A DNA stretch of 64,000 nucleotides from Streptomyces sp. 7-21 (GCF_016741785.1 NZ_JAERRL010000005.1:124001-188000); one strand, 5' to 3'. Counted from the stretch's first letter, positions 16,744 to 25,310 are shown. Numbers and translations: made by a program. Notes: generated by a model from the letters alone, not told the origin.

Positions 16744-17655
16744 TCAGCGTCCGCGCGCCGGCGCCGCCTCCCCGCGCGGCACAGGCGGCGCGGGCAGCTC
16801 CGCGCCGTACAGCGCGGCCGCCACGCGCACCACCGCCGCGAGCCCCGGCGAGACGCTGGCCGGCTGCCACGCCAGCACCGTGGTGACCAGCGGCGCGTCG
16901 ACCACGGGCACCGCGACATGATCCGGCCACTGCCAGGCCCGGCTGGACGCGGGGATGACCAGCAGCGTCTTGCCGAGGGCGACGAGCTGGGCGAGCTGCG
17001 ACTGGGTGCGCACCTCGGGGCCGGGCCCCTCCGGGTAGGTGCCGTCCAGCCGGGGCCACCGCGCCAGCGGCAGGTCCGGCACGTCGCGGACCTCCGCCAT
17101 CGTCAGCCGCTCCCGCGCGGCGAGCGGATGCCCGGCGGGCAGCAGCGCGATCTGGCCCTCCGTCAGCAGATCCACGGTGTCGAACCCGGCGAGGTCGTCG
17201 AACGGCCGGTGCATGAGCGCCACGTCGGCGCGCCCGTTGCGCAGCAGCCCCGCCTGCTCACCCACCTCGCACAGCAGCACCTCGACCGGCGGCGCACCGG
17301 GCTCGCCGTCCACCGCGTCGAGCAGGCGGCGCAGCAGTTCGTGCGACGCCCCCGCCTTCGTCACCAGCACCAGCCGCTGCCGTGGGTCGCCCGCACGCTG
17401 GGTCCGGCGCGCGGCGGCGGCCACCGCGTCGAGCGCCACCCGGGCCTCCCGCAGCAGCACCCGGCCCGCGTCGGTGAGCGCTGCGCCCCGGCGGTCCCGG
17501 TCGAACAGCCGGACGCCGAGCCGCCGCTCCAGCTGGCGGATCGCGCGCGACAGCGCGGGCTGGGCGATGCCGAGCCGCTCGGCGGCGCGCCCGAAGTGCA
17601 ACTCCTCGGCGACGGCCACGAAGTACCGCAGCTCGCGGGTCTCCAGATCGGCCAC
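16744..17655 (-). CDS. LysR-family transcriptional regulator
   Basis: 303 residues from GTG 17655, preceded by AGTAGG. The N-terminal HTH is unmistakable (ETRELRYFVAVAEELHFGRA, AERLGIAQPALSRAIRQLER, LFDRDRRGAALTDAGRVLL), followed by an effector domain (LVLVTKAGASHELLRRLLDA, DVALMHRPFDDLAGFDT). It ends 17 nt after the convergent dehydratase gene. Its own target is not obvious: the upstream flank is the CRISPR region. It belongs to the large CbbR/BenM-like group in which an aromatic or small acid is often the effector, but that is only family knowledge. Confidence 0.85.
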   Translation of the reverse strand: MADLETRELRYFVAVAEELHFGRAAERLGIAQPALSRAIRQLERRLGVRLFDRDRRGAALTDAGRVLLREARVALDAVAAAARRTQRAGDPRQRLVLVTKAGASHELLRRLLDAVDGEPGAPPVEVLLCEVGEQAGLLRNGRADVALMHRPFDDLAGFDTVDLLTEGQIALLPAGHPLAARERLTMAEVRDVPDLPLARWPRLDGTYPEGPGPEVRTQSQLAQLVALGKTLLVIPASSRAWQWPDHVAVPVVDAPLVTTVLAWQPASVSPGLAAVVRVAAALYGAELPAPPVPRGEAAPARGR

Positions 17656-17797
17656 GGCACCGAACCTACTGCCTGATACCCGCACGGCATCACGTCGTTC
17701 CGGACCCGGTTCACCCGCCACTCCGGCTCCGTCGGCCCGCTCCGTATCCCGCCGATCGCCTGTGTCCGGACCTGTCACCCCCGTACACTTGCCAGCC

Positions 17798-17857
17798 ATG
17801 ACAGCACGCAGCGAGAGACGGCGCCAGGCAGGCAAAGAACTGGCAAAGCCTCTCTAA
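17798..17857 (+). CDS. Possible 19-codon ORF beside the CRISPR leader (remnant or non-coding)
   Basis: ATG 17798 opens a 19-residue frame (MTARSERRRQAGKELAKPL) ending 18 nt before the first CRISPR repeat. There is no strong RBS. The peptide loosely resembles the basic N-terminus of DUF2252-type proteins, so it might be the stump of a gene cut by the arrival of the array; equally, the sequence may simply be CRISPR leader. Kept as a low-confidence item because the position is informative. Confidence 0.2.
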   Translation: MTARSERRRQAGKELAKPL

Positions 17858-17875
17858 CGCCGCAGGTCAGGAAGT

Positions 17876-18087
17876 GTCCTCCCCGCGCAAGCGGGGGTGA
17901 GCCGTGCCACGAGGCCATCGAGAGTTGGGCCTGGCGGTCCTCCCCGCGCAAGCGGGGGTGAGCCGGACGGCGTCTACCGCTGGGAAGCCGGCCGCTGGTC
18001 CTCCCCGCGCAAGCGGGGGTGAGCCGTGCTCGCCGCTCCGCGGCTGCGCGCTTGAGGGGTCCTCCCCGCGCAAGCGGGGGTGAGCCG
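17876..18087 (+). CRISPR. Orphan type I-E-like CRISPR array: 4 identical 29-bp repeats, 3 spacers of 32 bp
   Basis: Repeats lie at 17876-17904, 17937-17965, 17998-18026 and 18059-18087, all identical, beginning GTCCTCCCCGCGC and ending GGTGAGCCG, with the hairpin arms CCCCGC/GCGGGG. Spacers at 17905-17936, 17966-17997 and 18027-18058 are each exactly 32 bp, giving the 61-bp period of subtype I-E. By alignment to the E. coli I-E repeat, the array is transcribed on the + strand with the leader on the left, including the purine-rich AAAGAACTGGCAAAG at about 17834. No cas gene is in the window, so Cas proteins would have to act in trans. Confidence 0.93.
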
Positions 18088-18114
18088 CTATGGAGCTGGT
18101 GGACGATGGCTGGC

Positions 18115-18397
18115 CTGTCGTCCTCGCTGGAGCTCCAGATGGGCCCGATCCTGGCCGCCTACGCGCCGTCGAAGACGATGGTCAACGCCCTCACCCGGCA
18201 GTACGCGCGCCGCCTTGCGGACACCCCCGTCATCGTGAACGCGTGCTGCCCCGGCTACGTCGCCACCGACTTCACCAACTTCCAGGGCACCCGGACGCCC
18301 GGGCAGGGGGGCCGCCATCGCGATCCGGCTCGCCACCCTGCCGGACGACGGGCCGCGCGGCGGATTCTTCGACGACGAGGGCGCGGTGCCCTGGTAA
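18115..18397 (+). pseudogene. Truncated, frameshifted short-chain dehydrogenase (SDR) remnant
   Basis: Only the C-terminal part of an SDR is present: LSSSLELQMGPILAAYAPSK, with the Y-x3-K active-site motif, then MVNALTRQYARRLADTPVIV and CCPGYVATDFTNFQG. The reading frame then breaks at a run of six G (18306-18311); removing one G restores IAIRLATLPDDGPRGGFFDD and EGAVPW up to a TAA at 18395-18397, the normal SDR ending. The Rossmann half is missing; its place is taken by the CRISPR array, whose last repeat ends 27 nt before SDR homology starts. No start codon serves it. Confidence 0.78.
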
Positions 18398-18490
18398 TTC
18401 CCGGTTCCTCCGCCGCGCGCCGGGCGCGGGCGGAGACCCGTCGTGGCCTCCGTAGTGACAACCGGCGCCCGGCGCGCTCATCATGATCGG

Positions 18491-18880
18491 ATGGCCAGGC
18501 TCCTCGACATCGTCGTTGACTCCGCCCACCCGGCCTCGATCGCCCGTTTCTGGGCCGCCGCGCTGGAGGGCTACGCCATCGCTCCGTATGACGAGGCGGA
18601 GCTGACGCGCCTGCGGGCGCTGGGCATCGAGAACCCCGAGGACGACCCGACCGTGCTGCTGGAGCCCCTCGTACCCGGGGCCGGGCCGCGGCTGTGGTTC
18701 CAGCGCGTCTCCGAGCCCAAGACCGTCAAGAACCGGCTGCACCTCGATCTCGTCGCCCCGGACCCCGAGGCTGAGATCACCCGTCTCACCAGCCTCGGGG
18801 CCCGGGTTCTCGACCGCCATGACGGGCTGACCAACCTCGCCGACCCGGAAGGCAACGAGTTCTGCCTGACCCAGGGCTGA
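18491..18880 (+). CDS. VOC (glyoxalase/bleomycin-resistance) superfamily protein
   Basis: 129 residues. Starts MARLLDIVVDSAHPASIARF and WAAALEG, the typical opening of the actinobacterial glyoxalase-like domain, and ends with RVLDRHDGLTNLADPEGNEF, the second metal-side strand. Visible potential metal ligands are the His in NRLHLDLV and the Glu in PEGNEFCL. Proteins of this short form are cytosolic, with unknown substrates; no glutathione- or antibiotic-specific feature is visible. The RBS is weak. It stands alone between the SDR remnant and the convergent aldo/keto reductase. Confidence 0.78.
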   Translation: MARLLDIVVDSAHPASIARFWAAALEGYAIAPYDEAELTRLRALGIENPEDDPTVLLEPLVPGAGPRLWFQRVSEPKTVKNRLHLDLVAPDPEAEITRLTSLGARVLDRHDGLTNLADPEGNEFCLTQG

Positions 18881-18900
18881 CCCGGCCCCCCGTCCGGGTC
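18879..18900. terminator. Hairpin between convergent VOC and aldo/keto reductase genes
   Basis: GACCCGG and CCGGGTC form a perfect 7-bp stem around an 8-nt C-rich loop, overlapping the VOC stop codon. There is no T-tract, as is common for Streptomyces terminators. It may act in both directions. Confidence 0.5.
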
Positions 18901-18919
18901 AGCCCCGGGTGGGGCCCGG

Positions 18920-19951
18920 TCAGGCGTCGGTCCGGCCCAGCAGCTCGTCGATCTCGGCGAGCTGAGCCGCCGTCAGCGGGCCGTGGGCCAGCGCGCCCGC
19001 GTTCTCCTCGGCCTGCGCGACCGTGCGCACGCCGGGGATCGGCACGGTGCGCGGGCTGCGCGCCCACAGCCACGCCAGCGCGCCCTGGGCGGGGGTGCGG
19101 CCGCCGCTGGTCAGCACGTCGCGGACCGCCTCGAACCGGCGCTCCCACTCGGGCGCCAGCCGCCCGTCGCGGAAGAACCGCAGCCAGGCCGGCGGTGTCG
19201 CGCGGATGTCGCCCGCGCCCAGCGCCGTGCCGCCGCCGCGCTCGCCGCTGAACTTGCCGGTCAGCACGCCCATCGCCAGCGGACCCCGGATGATGGCCGC
19301 CAGCTCCTGCTCCTCGCACAGCGCGAGCATCGCGGGCGCGTCCTCGAACACGTTGCAGTTCAGCTGCGCGCTGGCGCAGTGCGGGCCCTTGGCGAACAGC
19401 GCGGCGCGCTCCGGGTCGTCCGTGGACCAGCCGTAGCCCCGGATCAGGCCCTCGTCGACGAACCGCTCGCACGCCTCGCGCAGCTCCTCCGCCTGCGGCA
19501 GCGGCGCGTCGCCCACGTGGAGCTGGTACAGGTCGAGGTAGTCGGTCCCCAGGCGGCGCAGCGTGTCCGTCAGGGCGCGGCGGGCGTAGGCGGGGGTGAG
19601 GTCGGGCACCAGGTCGGAGACCCGGCTGCCCGGCACGAAGGTGTTGCCCCACTTGGAGGCGATCACGACCTCCTCACGCCGCCCCTTCACCGCGCGGCCG
19701 AGCACCTCCTCGCTGTGGCCGGTGCCGTAGCAGTCGGCGGTGTCGAAGAAGGTCACCCCCAGGTCGATGCCGCGGCGCAGCGCGGCGATCGACTCGTCGT
19801 CGTCCACGGCACCCCAGCCCCAGGGCTGCCCCTGGCTGCTGGACCATTCCCCTCCGATGGCCCAGCAGCCGAAGCCCAGGGCGCTGACCTCGATGCCGCT
19901 GCGTCCCAGCGTTCTGCTGGGCGTCCGGTTGTGCGTCGTGCGGTTGTGCAT
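18920..19951 (-). CDS. Aldo/keto reductase
   Basis: 343 residues. (beta/alpha)8 barrel enzyme using NADPH to reduce aldehydes or ketones. The catalytic tetrad is in place: Asp and Tyr in FFDTADCYGTGHSEEVLG, Lys in VVIASKWGNTF and His in LDLYQLHVGDAPLPQAEEL; the cofactor loop includes VPIPGVRTVAQAEENAGA. The N-terminus RTLGRSGIEVSALGFGCWAI is standard for the AKR11/12-like group. ATG 19951. It is a single gene, divergent from the sugar-acid operon. The substrate is unknown. Confidence 0.9.
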   Translation of the reverse strand: MHNRTTHNRTPSRTLGRSGIEVSALGFGCWAIGGEWSSSQGQPWGWGAVDDDESIAALRRGIDLGVTFFDTADCYGTGHSEEVLGRAVKGRREEVVIASKWGNTFVPGSRVSDLVPDLTPAYARRALTDTLRRLGTDYLDLYQLHVGDAPLPQAEELREACERFVDEGLIRGYGWSTDDPERAALFAKGPHCASAQLNCNVFEDAPAMLALCEEQELAAIIRGPLAMGVLTGKFSGERGGGTALGAGDIRATPPAWLRFFRDGRLAPEWERRFEAVRDVLTSGGRTPAQGALAWLWARSPRTVPIPGVRTVAQAEENAGALAHGPLTAAQLAEIDELLGRTDA

Positions 19952-19973
19952 GCCGGTGAGTGTGGCTGCTGGA

Positions 19974-19987
19974 GCGCTCTCTAGCGC
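19974..19987. promoter_or_regulatory. Inverted repeat upstream of the sugar-acid operon (candidate DeoR operator)
   Basis: GCGCT-CTCT-AGCGC is a perfect 5-bp-arm dyad in the 155-bp region between the divergent aldo/keto reductase and DUF1537 kinase genes. It is the only clear dyad there and could bind the DeoR-type regulator encoded at the end of the operon. Chance occurrence in GC-rich DNA is possible. Confidence 0.35.
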
Positions 19988-20106
19988 AAGCGGTCTTCGT
20001 CCCGGCGTTCGCCGTCGCCGTCAGCGGGTTCCGGCTGTCCTGCGCAAGTCGTGCAAGTGGAGGGGATATTGCTCACAACGCGCAGTCGTCGGTACCGTTT
20101 CTGCTC

Positions 20107-21417
20107 ATGACAACGCACGCGATCCTGCTGGTCGCGGACGATCTCAGCGGCGCGGCCGACTGCGCGGTTCCCTTCGCGGTGCGCGGAATGCGCAGCACGG
20201 TGGCGCTCACGGACGCCGCTGACCGCCGCGACACCGCCGCGGTGACGGGGCCGGTCACCGTCGTGGACACCGACAGCCGGTACCTCCCGCCCGGCGAGGC
20301 GCGGCGCCGCGTGGCCGGGGAGCTGCTGCGGCACGGCTCCGGCCGGCTGCTGTTCAAGAAGCTCGACTCCACGCTGCGCGGCAACCTCGTCCCCGAGATC
20401 GACGCGCTCCGCGCCCACGGCGGCGGCTCGTCCCCGGTGATCTGCACGCCCGCCGTCCCGGCCACCGGCCGGACCGTGCGCGACGGCGCGCTGTTCGTGC
20501 ACGGCACCCCGCTGCCGGACAGCGGGGCCTGGGACGCCGAGCCCGGGCCCGCGCCCCGGACGGTGGCCGAGGCGCTGCGGCCGCTGCCGGTCACCGAGGT
20601 GCCGCTGCGCGCGGTGCGCGGGCCGCGCGCCCAGCTCACCGAACTGCTCGCCGCGGCCGCCCGCGAGAGCCGCGTCGCGGTCTGCGACGCCGAGACCGAC
20701 GCGGACCTGCGGGCCATCGCCGAGACCGGGCTGGCCCTGCCCCGCCCGCCGCGCTGGGCCGGCGCCGCGGGCCTGGCCGCCGCGCTCGCCCGCGCGGTGG
20801 CGCCCGGCGCCGGGCCGGCCGCGCCGCCGGCGCCCCTGGCGCTGACCGGGCCGGTGCTCACCGTCGTCGGCAGCGCCAGCTCGGTCGCCGCCGCCCAGGC
20901 CGACGCGCTCGCGCGCCGCTGCCCCGGCCGCACGCTGGCCCTCACCGCCCGCCAGGCGCTGGCCGGCGACGCCGCCGCGCACGCCGCCCGCCTGGCCGCG
21001 CTGCTGCCGCCGCGCGGTGAGGCGCTGCTGCGGCTCGTCCCCGACGGCCCGCCCGACCCGGCCCTCGCCCGCCGCCTGGTCAGCCGCCTCGGCGACATCG
21101 CCGCCCCGGCGGCGCGGCGGGCTGGCCTGCTCGTGCTGACCGGGGGCGAGACCGCGCGGGCCGTGCTCACCCGCTGCGGCGCGCCCGCCCTGGAGATCCT
21201 CGCCGCGCCCGCGCCGGGCGCCGTGCTCGGCCGGGTGCCGGGACCGGCCCCGCGCTACGTGGTGACCAAGCCCGGCGGCTTCGGCACGCCGCGCACCCTC
21301 GCCGACATCCTGGACGTCCTCGGCGTCACCGGCGTCACCGGCGTCCGGACCGCCCCGGCCGCCGGAGCCGGCGCTCCCGCCGCCGAGGACGCCCCCCTGC
21401 TGGAGGAAACACCATGA
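20107..21417 (+). CDS. Four-carbon acid-sugar kinase (DUF1537 family; D-threonate/erythronate kinase-like)
   Basis: 436 residues. The family phosphorylates four-carbon sugar acids such as D-threonate or D-erythronate at O4 with ATP. The N-terminal substrate domain has ILLVADDLSGAADCAVPFAV, VVDTDSRYLPPGEARRRV and LFKKLDSTLRGNLVPEI; the C-terminal nucleotide domain has LVLTGGETARAVL and YVVTKPGGFGTPRTLADIL. ATG 20107 is chosen for alignment with family starts. Its stop overlaps the pdxA-like start (ATGA), a pairing established for threonate catabolism (DtnK-PdxA2), which supports the substrate class but not the exact stereoisomer. Confidence 0.87.
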   Translation: MTTHAILLVADDLSGAADCAVPFAVRGMRSTVALTDAADRRDTAAVTGPVTVVDTDSRYLPPGEARRRVAGELLRHGSGRLLFKKLDSTLRGNLVPEIDALRAHGGGSSPVICTPAVPATGRTVRDGALFVHGTPLPDSGAWDAEPGPAPRTVAEALRPLPVTEVPLRAVRGPRAQLTELLAAAARESRVAVCDAETDADLRAIAETGLALPRPPRWAGAAGLAAALARAVAPGAGPAAPPAPLALTGPVLTVVGSASSVAAAQADALARRCPGRTLALTARQALAGDAAAHAARLAALLPPRGEALLRLVPDGPPDPALARRLVSRLGDIAAPAARRAGLLVLTGGETARAVLTRCGAPALEILAAPAPGAVLGRVPGPAPRYVVTKPGGFGTPRTLADILDVLGVTGVTGVRTAPAAGAGAPAAEDAPLLEETP

Positions 21418-22427
21418 GCCAGCCCCTGCCCGCTGTCGCCGTGACCATGGGCGACGGCGCCGGCGTCGGCCCGGAGATCATCGTCCGGGCGTTCGCCGAG
21501 CCGGACGTCCACGCCCGCTGCCGCCCCGTCGTCGTCGGCGACGCCGCCCGGCTGGCCGAGGCGGCGCGCCGCTGCGGCCTGGCCGACGCGGTGACGGTGC
21601 GCCGCGTGGCCGGCCCGGCCGAGGCCCGCCCCGCCCCCGGCGTGATCGACGTTATCGACCTGGGGCTGCTGCCGGCCGGGCTGCCGTTCGGCGAGCTGTC
21701 CGCCGCCGCCGGGGAGGCCGCCTACCGCTACGTGGAGCGGGCTGCCCGGCTGGCCGTCGCCGGAGAGGTCCAGGCGATCTGCACCGCCCCCCTCAACAAG
21801 GCGGCGCTGCACGCCGCCGGGCACCGCTTCCCCGGCCACACCGAGCTGCTGGCGCACCTGACCGGCACGCCCGAGGTGTCGATGATGCTGGCCACCGAGA
21901 AGGTGAAGGTCATTCACGTCACCACGCACCTCGGGCTGATCGACGCCATCGAGCGGATCGACCCCGGCCTGGTCGAGCGCACGGTGCGGCGCGGCCACCG
22001 CACGCTGGTGGACGCCGGGATCGCCCGGCCGCGCATCGCCGTGTGCGGCATCAACCCGCACGCGGGCGAGAACGGCCTGTTCGGGCGGGGCGAGGAGGAG
22101 GAGAAGATCGTCCCGGCCATCCAGCGGCTGCGCGCGGACGGCATCGACGCCCGGGGGCCGCTGCCCGCCGACACGGTATTCTTCGTGGCCGGACGCGGCG
22201 ACTACGACCTGGTGGTGGCGATGTATCACGACCAGGGCCACGGGCCGGTGAAGATTCTCGGCCTGGAAGCGGGGGTCAACATCACGGTGGGGCTGCCCGT
22301 CATCCGCACGTCGGTGGACCACGGCACGGCGTTCGACATCGCGGGCACCGGCACCGCCGACCACCGCAGCATGGTCGAGGCGCTGCGCCAGGCCGCCCGC
22401 CTGGCGCCGGACCCGGCGGCCTCCTGA
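21414..22427 (+). CDS. pdxA2: PdxA-family dehydrogenase, probably 4-phospho-threonate/erythronate dehydrogenase (PdxA2 type)
   Basis: 337 residues. Pyridoxal-pathway PdxA homologue: VAVTMGDGAGVGPEIIVRAF, CTAPLNKAALHAAGHRFPGH, GINPHAGENGLFG and MYHDQGHGPVKILG contain the divalent-metal His ligands and phosphate-binding residues. Coupled by ATGA to a DUF1537 kinase, it should oxidise and decarboxylate the 4-phosphate of a C4 sugar acid to dihydroxyacetone phosphate rather than act in vitamin B6 synthesis, which in actinomycetes uses the PdxST route. The usual MGDPAGVGPE signature has Gly for Pro. Confidence 0.86.
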   Translation: MSQPLPAVAVTMGDGAGVGPEIIVRAFAEPDVHARCRPVVVGDAARLAEAARRCGLADAVTVRRVAGPAEARPAPGVIDVIDLGLLPAGLPFGELSAAAGEAAYRYVERAARLAVAGEVQAICTAPLNKAALHAAGHRFPGHTELLAHLTGTPEVSMMLATEKVKVIHVTTHLGLIDAIERIDPGLVERTVRRGHRTLVDAGIARPRIAVCGINPHAGENGLFGRGEEEEKIVPAIQRLRADGIDARGPLPADTVFFVAGRGDYDLVVAMYHDQGHGPVKILGLEAGVNITVGLPVIRTSVDHGTAFDIAGTGTADHRSMVEALRQAARLAPDPAAS

Positions 22428-22481
22428 CCGGCAGCGCCGCGGCGTGACCGGGAACCAGCAGCAGCGACAGGCGCGAGGCAC

Positions 22482-23309
22482 ATGGACGGCGTGAACCGCG
22501 GCAGCGGCGGCACCGGCGCGCACGGCGCGGCGGCCCGGCGGATGCGCGCCGCCGAGCGCCGCGACCTGATCGTGCGCACCGTCGCCTCCGACGGCACCGT
22601 CTCGGTCGAGGACCTGGCGTCCAGCCTCGGCGTAACCCCCTCCACGATCCGCCGCGACCTGGCCCTGCTGACCGAACAGGGCGCCATCGCCCGCACCTAC
22701 GGCGGGGCCATCACCGCCCAGCACGTCCCCGAGCCGTCGCTGGGCCAGCGCGCGGCCCTGGCCGTCGCCGAGAAGGAGCGCATCGCCGCCTGGGCCGCCG
22801 ACCGGATCGCCTCCGGCGACACGGTGATCCTCGACGCGGGCACCACCACCGGCCGGGTGGCCCGGCGGCTGCGCACCCGCACCGGCCTGACCGTCATCAC
22901 CAGCGGCCTCACCGTCCTGCTGGAGCTGCGCGACGCCGCCGGGGTGGAGGTGGTGCTGCTCGGCGGCACGCTCCGCCGGGTCAGCCAGGGCTTCGCGGGC
23001 CCGCTGGCCGAGCTGGCCCTCACCCGGCTGAGCGCCGGCAAGGTGTTCCTCGGCGCCGACGGCCTCGACGCCCGCCGCGGCATCTGCGAGGCGAGCCTGG
23101 CCCAGACCGCGCTCAAGGAGCTGATGGCCGAACGCGCCAGGGAGGTCTACGTGCTGGCCGACAGCAGCAAGCTGGGGCAGGCGCCGTTCACCGCCTGGGC
23201 GCCGGGGCCGCTGCGGCGGCCGTGGACGCTGGTGACGGACACCGGTGCCGCGCCGGAGCGGCTGGCGCCGTTCCGCGAGCTGCCCGCCTGCACGGTCGTC
23301 ACCGTCTGA
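22482..23309 (+). CDS. DeoR/GlpR-family transcriptional regulator
   Basis: 275 residues. The N-terminal DeoR HTH is seen in AAERRDLIVRTVASDGTVSV, EDLASSLGVTPSTIRRDLAL and LTEQGAIARTYGGA; the C-terminal sugar-phosphate sensor domain has TVILDAGTTTGRVARRL, VEVVLLGGTLRRVSQGFAGP, KVFLGADGLDARRGICEA and LADSSKLGQAPF. It follows pdxA2 by 54 nt in the same direction and is presumably the operon repressor, sensing a phosphorylated C4 intermediate. Confidence 0.88.
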   Translation: MDGVNRGSGGTGAHGAAARRMRAAERRDLIVRTVASDGTVSVEDLASSLGVTPSTIRRDLALLTEQGAIARTYGGAITAQHVPEPSLGQRAALAVAEKERIAAWAADRIASGDTVILDAGTTTGRVARRLRTRTGLTVITSGLTVLLELRDAAGVEVVLLGGTLRRVSQGFAGPLAELALTRLSAGKVFLGADGLDARRGICEASLAQTALKELMAERAREVYVLADSSKLGQAPFTAWAPGPLRRPWTLVTDTGAAPERLAPFRELPACTVVTV

Positions 23310-23314
23310 AGGGC

Positions 23315-23333
23315 GGCGCGGGCACGCCGCGCC
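23315..23333. terminator. Hairpin between convergent deoR-type and map genes
   Basis: GGCGCGG and CCGCGCC form a perfect 7-bp stem with a 5-nt loop, directly followed by a second dyad (GCCGGC-AC-GCCGGC, 23331-23344). It sits 5 nt after the regulator stop and 34 nt beyond the map stop, so it could end both transcripts. No T-tract. Confidence 0.5.
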
Positions 23334-23366
23334 GGCACGCCGGCGCACCATCACGCCGTCACGCCG

Positions 23367-24233
23367 TCAGGCGGCCGTGAGCACCTCCGCGCCGGACTCG
23401 GTCACCACCAGCGTGTGCTCGAACTGGGCCGACCGCTTCCGGTCGCGGGTCACGACCGTCCAGCCGTCCTGCCACATCTCCCACTCGTGCGTGCCCAGGT
23501 TGAGCATCGGCTCGATCGTGAACGTCATGCCGGGCCGCATCACGGTCGTCGCCGTCGGGTCGTCGAAGTGCGGCACGATCAGGCCGGAGTGGAAGGCCGT
23601 GTGGATGCCGTGGCCGGTGAAGTCCCGCACGACGCCGTAGCCGAAGCGCTTGGCGTAGGACTCGATGACGCGGCCGATGACGTTCAGCTGCCGCCCCGGC
23701 TTCACGGCCTTGATGGCGCGGCGCAGCGCCTCCTCGGTCCGCTCCACCAGCAGCCGCGACTCCTCGTCGGCCGCCTCGGGGCCGCCGACGAGGAACGTGG
23801 CGTTGGTGTCGCCGTGCACGCCGCCGGTGTACGCCGTCACGTCCAGGTTGACCAGGTCGCCCTCGCGCAGCACCGTCGAGTCGGGGATGCCGTGGCAGAT
23901 GACCTCGTTGACGGACGTGCACAGCGACTTGGGGAACCCCCGGTATCCCAGCGGCGAGGGGTAGGCGCCGTGGTCGCACAGGAACTCGTGCGCCACCTGG
24001 TCCAGCTGGTCGGTGGTCACACCCGGCGCGATGTGCGAGGCGGTCTCGGCCAGCGCCTGGGCCGCCAGCTTCCCGGCCACCCGCATCCGGGCGATCGTCT
24101 CCTCGTCCTGCACCTCCGGGCCGGTGTACGGCGCAGGCGCCTTCTTCCCCACGTACTCGGGGCGGGGGATGGCGGCGGGAACGGTCCGCCGCGGTGAGAC
24201 CGTGCCGGGGACGAGGTAGCGCTGGCCAGACAT
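23367..24233 (-). CDS. map: Type I methionine aminopeptidase
   Basis: 288 residues. Removes the initiator Met from nascent proteins. The five metal ligands are visible: two Asp in [20 protein letters not shown], His in [14 protein letters not shown], Glu in [10 protein letters not shown] and Glu in [11 protein letters not shown] ~40-residue N-terminal extension ([20 protein letters not shown]) is typical of one actinobacterial MAP paralogue and lacks the zinc-finger cysteines of longer forms. ATG 24233 gives the usual family start. Monocistronic, divergent from a small unknown gene. Confidence 0.95.
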   Translation of the reverse strand: MSGQRYLVPGTVSPRRTVPAAIPRPEYVGKKAPAPYTGPEVQDEETIARMRVAGKLAAQALAETASHIAPGVTTDQLDQVAHEFLCDHGAYPSPLGYRGFPKSLCTSVNEVICHGIPDSTVLREGDLVNLDVTAYTGGVHGDTNATFLVGGPEAADEESRLLVERTEEALRRAIKAVKPGRQLNVIGRVIESYAKRFGYGVVRDFTGHGIHTAFHSGLIVPHFDDPTATTVMRPGMTFTIEPMLNLGTHEWEMWQDGWTVVTRDRKRSAQFEHTLVVTESGAEVLTAA

Positions 24234-24266
24234 GCGACCGAGTTTACGGGCGGGCAGGATAAGGGC

Positions 24267-24539
24267 ATGTCCGGTCTCTTCAGCCGCTTCCGGAGCAGGC
24301 CCGCCGGCCGTCCGGGTGAGTGGTACTACTGCCTGAAGCACCGCACGGTCGAGGAGGGGCCCGAGTGCCCCGCGAAGGACCGGTTCGGCCCGTACGCCAC
24401 GCGCGGCGAGGCCGAACGCGCCATGGATCTCGCGCGGGAGCGCGACGCGGCCTGGCGCAACGACCCGCGCTGGCGGGACGACGATGACGACGGCGACGGC
24501 GACGATGGCGCTGCCGGCGCCGGTGACCCTGGGCGCTGA
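24267..24539 (+). CDS. Small conserved SPOR-like protein of unknown function
   Basis: 90 residues from ATG 24267. The core [20 protein letters not shown], followed by [20 protein letters not shown], resembles short actinobacterial SPOR-like proteins; the C-terminus is a highly acidic tail ([12 protein letters not shown]). No signal peptide or membrane helix is visible, so it is likely cytosolic. It starts 33 nt from the divergent map gene and precedes npdG by 31 nt in the same direction, so the two may be co-transcribed. Function not known. Confidence 0.7.
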   Translation: MSGLFSRFRSRPAGRPGEWYYCLKHRTVEEGPECPAKDRFGPYATRGEAERAMDLARERDAAWRNDPRWRDDDDDGDGDDGAAGAGDPGR

Positions 24540-24570
24540 CCCGCGCCGCCGCGGTGGCAGGATGCGTGAC

Positions 24571-25296
24571 ATGACTGGTGACCAGCGCCCCAGCGCGCCC
24601 GCCCGCAGCAAGAAGGACCCCTGGGACCTGCCCGACGTCTCCCGGCTCACCGTGGGCGTGCTGGGCGGCACCGGCGACCAGGGACGCGGCCTGGCGTACC
24701 GGTTCGGCCGGGCCGGGCAGCGCGTCATCATCGGCTCGCGCGCCGCCGAACGCGCCCAGGCCGTCGCCGAGGAGCTGCGCGGCCTCGGCGTCACCGGCAC
24801 CGTCACCGGCGCGGACAACGCCGCCTGCGCCCGCGACAGCGACATCGTCATCGTCGCCGTGCCCTGGGAGGGCCACGCCGACACCCTCCGGGCGCTCGCC
24901 GGCGACCTGGCCGGCAAGCTCGTCGTGGACTGCGTGAACCCGCTCGGCTTCGACAAGCGCGGCGCCTACGCGCTTCAGCCTGAGGAGGGCAGCGCCGCCG
25001 AGCAGGCCGCCGCGCTGCTGCCCGAGTCCCGCGTCACCGCCGCCTTCCACCACCTGTCGGCGGTGCTGCTGAAGGACCCGGCGGTGGAGACGATCGACAC
25101 CGACGTGATGGTCCTGGGCGACTCCCGCGCCGACTGCGAGACGGTCCAGGCGCTGGCCCAGCGCATCCCCGGCATGCGGGGCGTCTTCGCCGGGCGGCTG
25201 CGCAACGCCCACCAGGTCGAGGCGCTGGTCGCCAATCTGATCTCGGTCAACCGCCGCTACTCGGCGCACGCCGGGATCCGGCTTACGGACGTCTGA
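24571..25296 (+). CDS. npdG: NADPH:F420 oxidoreductase (F420-dependent NADP reductase)
   Basis: 241 residues. Transfers hydride between coenzyme F420 and NADP. The Rossmann motif is [20 protein letters not shown] with the NADP-binding [10 protein letters not shown]; further family segments are [33 protein letters not shown] and [17 protein letters not shown] 24571 follows AGGA at 8 nt; an ATG at 24562 is too close to that site. The protein implies an F420 pool in the organism, which fits a streptomycete. Confidence 0.9.
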   Translation: MTGDQRPSAPARSKKDPWDLPDVSRLTVGVLGGTGDQGRGLAYRFGRAGQRVIIGSRAAERAQAVAEELRGLGVTGTVTGADNAACARDSDIVIVAVPWEGHADTLRALAGDLAGKLVVDCVNPLGFDKRGAYALQPEEGSAAEQAAALLPESRVTAAFHHLSAVLLKDPAVETIDTDVMVLGDSRADCETVQALAQRIPGMRGVFAGRLRNAHQVEALVANLISVNRRYSAHAGIRLTDV

Positions 25297-25310
25297 GCAC
25301 GACTGGGACA

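Noticed and set aside
15239..17059. Long minus-strand frame across the dehydratase gene
   Set aside because: Ala/Gly/Arg-rich shadow without domains; the + strand PLP-enzyme motifs are clear.
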